Shown here: positions 59,501-64,000 of the stretch, piece after piece | How positions within the stretch are numbered: position 1 is the stretch's first letter | How the letters are laid out: the number at the start of each line of letters is the position of its first letter | Assembly (NCBI GenBank): GCA_028829895.1 | Contig: CM054178.1 | Span: 19,485,501 to 19,549,500, forward strand | Reading direction: 5' to 3' | DNA from: Sinotaia quadrata | Taxonomy: Eukaryota > Mollusca > Gastropoda > Architaenioglossa > Viviparidae | DNA: 64,000 nucleotides | The notes under the pieces: model-generated | Told to the model about the DNA's origin: nothing | What the model saw: the letters and a program-made list of their open reading frames with translations, nothing else | Databases searched by the model: none | Position numbers and translations under genes: made by a program

Positions 59501-60518
59501 CCATGGATGTGAGTTGTGGATGGCTGACAAACCAACTTGTGAGAGGAAACCCATGGATCAATAAATTTGAATTTATATTTTGACATTGGGGCTTTTCCTG
59601 TTTTGAAAGAGTGGTTGTGGTCGTTATTACACATTGTGTCTTCTATGCCATCTACACTTCAGCCTTACCCGTATGCAATCACACATGCAAACATGTCAGC
59701 AATACGTAACCTACATGCAGAATAAATTTGAGCCAGACAACCATCTTGGTATTCTGTGTGTGGATTTGTAATAATATATATGTAAGTCCTAAATGGCGTC
59801 GACTAGCCACCACCCTCCTTTCGTCGGAGAGAAGGGGTTGGCGACGTGGCACTAGTAAATAATTCATGCCATATGTATAGATGATGAAATAGAATTAAGC
59901 ATGTGCTGTGTGCTTTGCCATATGTATTGTAAAGCAATTTGTAGCATGTAAAGCTAAATGGGAGATTGAGATAATCATTCAATGCAAATATAATGTGAAC
60001 TTAATTGGTGACACTTGTTTCTATTTAGATTGATATAAAAGTGGAAAATGAAATATTATTGATTCATTTGTAAACATATCCCCAAGACAATATGTTGTAA
60101 AGTATAAGCTAGTGTGTAGCTAAGGTTTAATGACATGGAAATTGTAGGTCTATTACTGTCAACACAAAGCCTTTAAGTTGTTCATATTTATTGGAGGCTA
60201 CAGAGAGATACATTGCATATTTCAACTAGTCTTCTTTCAACTTTTCATCTTGACTTGTTGCTGAATTGATCTTAAATGCACACCATATTCCTTGCACAAG
60301 CTGACAGTCATCGATGCGATGCCATCGAAAAGGGAAACAGGTATCGAATGAGCAAATAACAATGATGAGCTCATCTCTATCCACAACATCAAGTTTAAGT
60401 TGTCTAATATACCCAATCCATAATCAACCAGATCAACAGTATTGTTAAACCACCATAAACAATGGGACAATATAGAAGGTCTTGGTTTTATTGTGTATCG
60501 GAAATCGAATTCCATCGT
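56501..60518. other. Intergenic sequence with scattered repeats
   Basis: No convincing gene. 56800-57310 contains t/g-rich gttgttgttg text similar to 49450-49700. An open frame at 58951-59178 (75 codons, with a PPPPAQGES segment) has no motif I recognise and no clear splice context. 59660-59840 is an inverted copy of 62345-62520. Nothing else assigned. Confidence 0.45.
59660..59840 (-). repeat. Inverted copy of 62345-62520
   Basis: The reverse complement shares tccgacgaaaggagggtg, ttacaaatccacacacagaa, taccaagatggttgtctggc and gcatgtgtgattgcatac with 62345-62520. The pair flanks the LINE fragment at 60519-61867. Confidence 0.75.
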
Positions 60519-60519
60519 T

Positions 60520-60550
<31 letters not shown>

Positions 60551-61867
60551 TTATTCAGCCTCTTTCCACGACTTCTGATTGACTGTCGGTTGTGATCGGA
60601 ATCTTACCAAGATTCTGGGAGATCCAAGGTTTTACGGAGGATGTGGGCACTTCCGAGGAGCGCTGCTTTGAGTAGTGGAGCGATTCTGTGGTTTCCAGGG
60701 AGTTTATTCAGGTAGCCTTCCAATTCAGATGTTATGTTCCCCAAGGCTCCTATCACTATAGGTATCACTTCTGCTTTTACATTCCACAGTCTCTGGATTT
60801 CTAATCTGAGGTCTTGGTATTTTTCTATTTTTTCTCTTTCTTTTGTTTTTATGTTTCTATCACTTGGAACAGCGACATCAATGATTGATACTGTTCTGTT
60901 GGCCTTATTGAGAACTACAATGTCTGGTCATCGTGCAGGAATCACCCGATCTGTTCTTATCTCGAAGTCCCACAGTATTTTGACTTCTTCTGTTTCGGTG
61001 ACTGCTTCTGGTTGATGCATCCATGCTCTTTCTGGGGTTTGTATGCCATAGTTCTCACACAGATTTCTATGTATGTGTTTTGCCACTTCATTGTGTCGTT
61101 TGGTGTATTCCGTTCCAGCCAGAACTTGACATCCAGATAGTATGTGCTCTGTTGTCTAATCCATGGATTTGCAGAGTCGACATTTGGAATCATTTGAAAT
61201 TTTCATGATTTTCGCTTTGTGTGCTTTGGTGTTGAGTGCTTGATCTTGTGCAGCTGTTATGAGTGCTTCTGTTTCTGCTTTCAATCCTGCCTCTTTCAAC
61301 CATTTGTACGTTTTTTGCTTTGTTGATATTTCGTCGGCTTGTCGTACATACTGGCCATGCAGAGGTTTCTGGCTCCATGTATGTGCTAGTTCTTGCTTCG
61401 TTGTTTTCTTCCATGTTTCTTTGTCTGTTTCTGGGGGTTGGAATAGTCCACTCATTTTTACTGCTTCTATCAGTGGATCATCTTTGTTGTTATTCCAGAT
61501 GTCCACAAAGCCAATGACTTCTGCTTCAATGACATGTTTGATTTTCTTCAGACCTCGGCCTCCCATTTTTCGAGATACATAGAGCCTATCTACGTCTGCT
61601 TTGGGGTGTAAGGCTTTATGTATTGTGAGTAGTTTTCTTGTTTTCCTGTCCAGTTCATTTATTTCATTTGCTGTCCAATCTATGATACCTCCAGTGTAGC
61701 TTACTACAGGTATTGCGTATGCATTAAGGGCTTGTATTTTGTTCGCCCCATTTAGTTTGGACTTCAGGACTTGTCTAACACGTTTTTCATATTCTCTCTT
61801 AACTTTGGACTTCACTTCTCTCTGCATATTTTCTTGATGTTGTAGTATCCCAAGATACTTATATCCA
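60519..61867 (-). pseudogene. 3' part of an RLE-type (R2/NeSL-like) LINE with tail
   Basis: A minus-strand frame runs from YLGILQHQENMQREV (about 61850) through an open stretch (61827-61156), then continues in the same frame to a stop near 60606. It is broken only by TAG at 61156-61158 and TGA at 60928-60930. It contains a zinc-binding CRLC-x8-H-x4-C (with the TAG inside) and PD-x14-D (PDIVV...SIID), the core of the restriction-like endonuclease found at the C-terminus of R2, NeSL and related LINEs. Then come DVAVPSDRN, EKIEKYQDLRLEI, VIPIVIGALG and LLGSAHILRKTLDLPE. About 50 bases of 3' UTR and a (TAAA)n tail (60521-60553) follow, so the 3' end is original. The 5' side is cut by a (TAG)n tract. 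Which RLE family it belongs to is not settled. Confidence 0.85.
60521..60553. repeat. (TTTA)n tract, the LINE 3' tail
   Basis: On the minus strand it is (TAAA)n directly after the 3' UTR of the LINE above. Confidence 0.85.
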
Positions 61868-61882
61868 TTTTATTATTATTAT

Positions 61883-61953
<71 letters not shown>
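61868..61953. repeat. (TAG)n microsatellite interrupting the LINE
   Basis: About 80 bases of TAG (ATT at the left edge). On the minus strand it stands just before GYKYLGILQ, and LINE similarity is not seen beyond it. Confidence 0.93.
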
Positions 61954-62344
61954 AATTTCCTTTTCTTGTTATCATAAACCCACAGTTTGGTTAATTTGTT
62001 AGTATGACTGAGAAGAGTTGTCTGGGGGGTCTGTTCCAGATATATTTGAATGTTATATATGTCATAATTAATCAAAAGGAAAGATAACATTTGCCAACTC
62101 AAATCATGATTGTCTGTGGCTAGTTTAGATGAATAAAGGTCCCCAAGAACGGGTCTGGCATAGAGATTGGTGTATGGATTGGGCCACCTGTCTGTTGTCA
62201 GTATTAATCTAATATAATAAATTTGGTGATTAATAATTTTGAGTCTGATACTGCAATATGATCATTAAATATAACCGGGCATGTGACAATGCCAAACAAA
62301 GGCTATAGGGACTCAGTCACTATCTTAAAAGATACTGTCACCAG

Positions 62345-62520
62345 TATCCTTCTCTCCGAAGAAAGGAGGGTGCTGGCTAGTTGGCGCAACGTAGGACTTG
62401 CATATATGTTATTACAAATCCACACACAGAATACCAAGATGATTGTCTGGCTCGATTTTTATTCTGCATGTAGGTTACGTATTGCCGACATGTTTGCATG
62501 TGTGATTGCATACAGGTAAG
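62345..62520 (+). repeat. Repeat mirrored at 59660-59840
   Basis: Non-coding block of ~175 bases, described with its mirror copy. It is followed at 62580 by a LINE C-terminal fragment on the plus strand, so repeat and LINE end may travel together. Confidence 0.7.
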
Positions 62521-62579
62521 GATGAAATGTATATAGCACAGACGACACAATGTATAACGATGACCACAGCCAAGGAAAA

Positions 62580-62745
62580 GTAATACATGCAGTGGCAGGA
62601 TCTTTGGTAAACATAACACCTGAATTGGAAGGATATCTTAATAAAGTGCCTGGACAACACAAAAGTGCCACACTGTATGCAGTGCTCCTCGGAAGTGCTT
62701 ACATCCTCCTTAAAACCTTGGATCTACCAGAATGTCAAACCCTCC
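62580..62745 (+). pseudogene. C-terminal scrap of the RLE-type LINE
   Basis: Plus-strand frame within 62550-62780 reads LVNITPELEGYLNKVPGQ then LLGSAYILLKTLDLPE. This matches the last ~50 residues of the LINE at 60519-61867 (ITSELEGYLNKLPG ... LLGSAHILRKTLDLPE). It is in the opposite orientation and isolated from the rest of the protein. Confidence 0.8.
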
Positions 62746-63409
62746 TGATTATATTCATACGTTGTATATATGATAGTTGATTTAATAAATGTATTTTTAA
62801 ATTTATAGAACTTCTTATACATATTGATAACTATATGTTGGATAATTGGGTGGCGGCCACATGGGCTCACTAAATATAAATTAAAGATGGATTTGTCTTC
62901 TCCTTTGATAAGAAGTTTCTCTCCTATAAAACTAGTGTGTGACAGAAAATGTTTGTCTTTAATATTGTGGAAGAGAGAAAATGTTTACAGCATCAACATA
63001 TCCACCAAAGTATGTTTTCTAGAAATTATTAATAACATATATTAAAATTATCATCACTTGTAATTAGTTATCGATGCTTATTAATAATAAATTCAAAACC
63101 AATAACTAGAGTGGCTTGGTGTCACACACCATCGACTGCTTTGATGTCGGGTGCATCCAGTCTGTGCACAAAGTAGAAGATAATACAATATAACTTTAAG
63201 GAGTCCACTAGGTTCGTTTCTTTTTACCAAAATAATCGCTTTTTTGTCTGAGGCAATTTACCCAGTATCTATTTTAATTGTTTTAACATTTTGATTGATG
63301 TTGTAAGCAATAAATGCGCAGGGAATGATGAATGTATGTATGGCAGTATGTGACTATCAGAGGTAACACACTCGTGCTGATTGTTCTGTTTTGCATCTCT
63401 CATGTACAG
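62746..63409. other. Intergenic or intron sequence
   Basis: No gene. The words ttggataattgggtggcggc and gctcactaaatataaa near 62837-62880 resemble ttggatggggactcgctaaa near 13117-13145, so a dispersed repeat is present. Confidence 0.4.
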
Positions 63410-63487
63410 GTGCAGTACCGTTACTGCTATGAAGTGGTCCAGCAGTACAGGAACAGGAACACCGACAGTGTTTATGCCAACGCCTAG
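63410..63487 (+). CDS. Candidate last exon of a receptor tyrosine phosphatase
   Basis: After a good acceptor (ttttgcatctctcatgtacag ending 63409), 25 codons and a TAG encode VQYRYCYEVVQQYRNRN followed by TDSVYANA. The first part fits the end of a protein tyrosine phosphatase domain, whose last helix typically reads MVQxxxQYxFCYxxxxxYL. The VYAN ending resembles a phosphotyrosine tail. An AATAAA lies 29 bases after the stop. No other phosphatase exon (for example HCSAGxGRTG) was recognised upstream in the window, so it could be the end of a gene with unrecognised exons, an alternative last exon, or a stray duplicated exon. Eight-cysteine EGF arrays and phosphatase domains do occur together in some mollusc receptors, which keeps a link to the upstream gene possible. 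Confidence 0.45.
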   Translation: MQYRYCYEVVQQYRNRNTDSVYANA

Positions 63488-63515
63488 AAATTGCAAATGA
63501 TTCGTCAGACACCAG

Positions 63516-63521
63516 AATAAA
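63516..63521 (+). terminator. AATAAA after the phosphatase-like exon
   Basis: It stands 29 bases after the TAG stop at 63485-63487, which supports a real 3' terminal exon. Confidence 0.4.
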
Positions 63522-64000
63522 CTTGTTAAATGAGAATATTATTCGTGCATTATCTCTTGCTAATTTAAGTTCAGAATTATATCACACAACTATATTTACA
63601 TATTTTAAATAAATATAAATCAATTATAATATTTATCTACCTAATAATATTTACATGGAATACAACGGAAATAGTTTGTAATCCAGTCTGCAAAGCTTAT
63701 CTGGATTGGACGAGTACCAAACACCGCGTAACATTTTTAGTTTGCATTTATTTCTTTACTTTTTCTAAGTGTAAAAGTTTAATAACTTGAGTCTAGAGTT
63801 GAATGAAATTGTGCACCTGTAAGTCAATGTTTATATTTTTTTCTCATATAATCGTGACTTATAGTAATTATGCATGAAATATTTCCTTTTCGCTTTAATT
63901 ACAACCAATTAATATAAGGGTGGTGAGATATTGAGTGTAGTGTTATGGGTCACCTCAGGATGCGAGATGACTAAACAATGATGATGATGGAGGACAATAC
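63522..64000. other. Intergenic sequence
   Basis: AT-rich, no coding sequence, repeat or RNA gene recognised up to the window end. Confidence 0.45.

Overview
The window looks like AT-rich nuclear DNA of a lophotrochozoan animal, most likely a mollusc. The grounds are eight-cysteine EGF exons of the MEGF/scavenger-receptor type, very long introns, many (TG)n, (TATC)n and (GA)n microsatellites, and fragments of several LINE families, a hAT transposon and an LTR retrotransposon. The phylum is inferred from these features, not proven. No rRNA, tRNA or bacterial-type gene is seen.

One host gene spans most of the window on the + strand. Six of its coding exons can be read: three eight-cysteine EGF exons (1440-1574, 6536-6670, 12194-12331), a transmembrane exon (48965-49043), a basic juxtamembrane exon (53885-53964) and a terminal exon (54544-54683). 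The terminal exon encodes a YxxL-x10-YxxL (ITAM-like) tail. All exon junctions agree in phase (1-1, 1-1, 1-1, 1-2, 2-1, 1-stop), so the exons splice into one frame. The layout of EGF repeats, one membrane helix and an ITAM tail is that of CED-1/Draper/MEGF10 engulfment receptors. The gene's 5' part lies outside the window. A 25-codon exon at 63410-63487 resembles the C-terminal end of a receptor tyrosine phosphatase domain, with no other phosphatase exon seen.

The 36.6-kb intron between the third EGF exon and the transmembrane exon is full of repeats. From 18.4 to 34.0 kb there is a nested set of direct and inverted repeats. It holds an inverted pair with ~2-kb arms (19150-21177 and 27886-29915), an ~890-bp tandem satellite starting exactly at the inner end of the left arm, and many short tRNA-like modules each joined to a (TG)n/(CA)n tract. 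At 34644-42942 sits an apparently complete 8.3-kb LTR retrotransposon: 1547-bp LTRs identical by eye, a 5-bp target duplication, a tRNA-Pro-type primer site and one uninterrupted 1453-codon Gag-Pol ORF. Its integrase lies upstream of the reverse transcriptase, the order of Ty1/copia on a Ty3/gypsy-type RT. That defines the Gmr1-like group, whose capsid is the proposed ancestor of the vertebrate SCAN domain. From 44.3 to 45.9 kb there is a dimeric higher-order repeat containing a 32-bp minisatellite.

The right end (49-64 kb) holds a decayed hAT transposase, two LINE fragments with C-terminal restriction-like endonuclease features, a further RT fragment, a 69-bp minisatellite and unassigned sequence. 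A LINE at 7.4-9.2 kb has its endonuclease part inverted relative to its RT part, as expected from twin priming.
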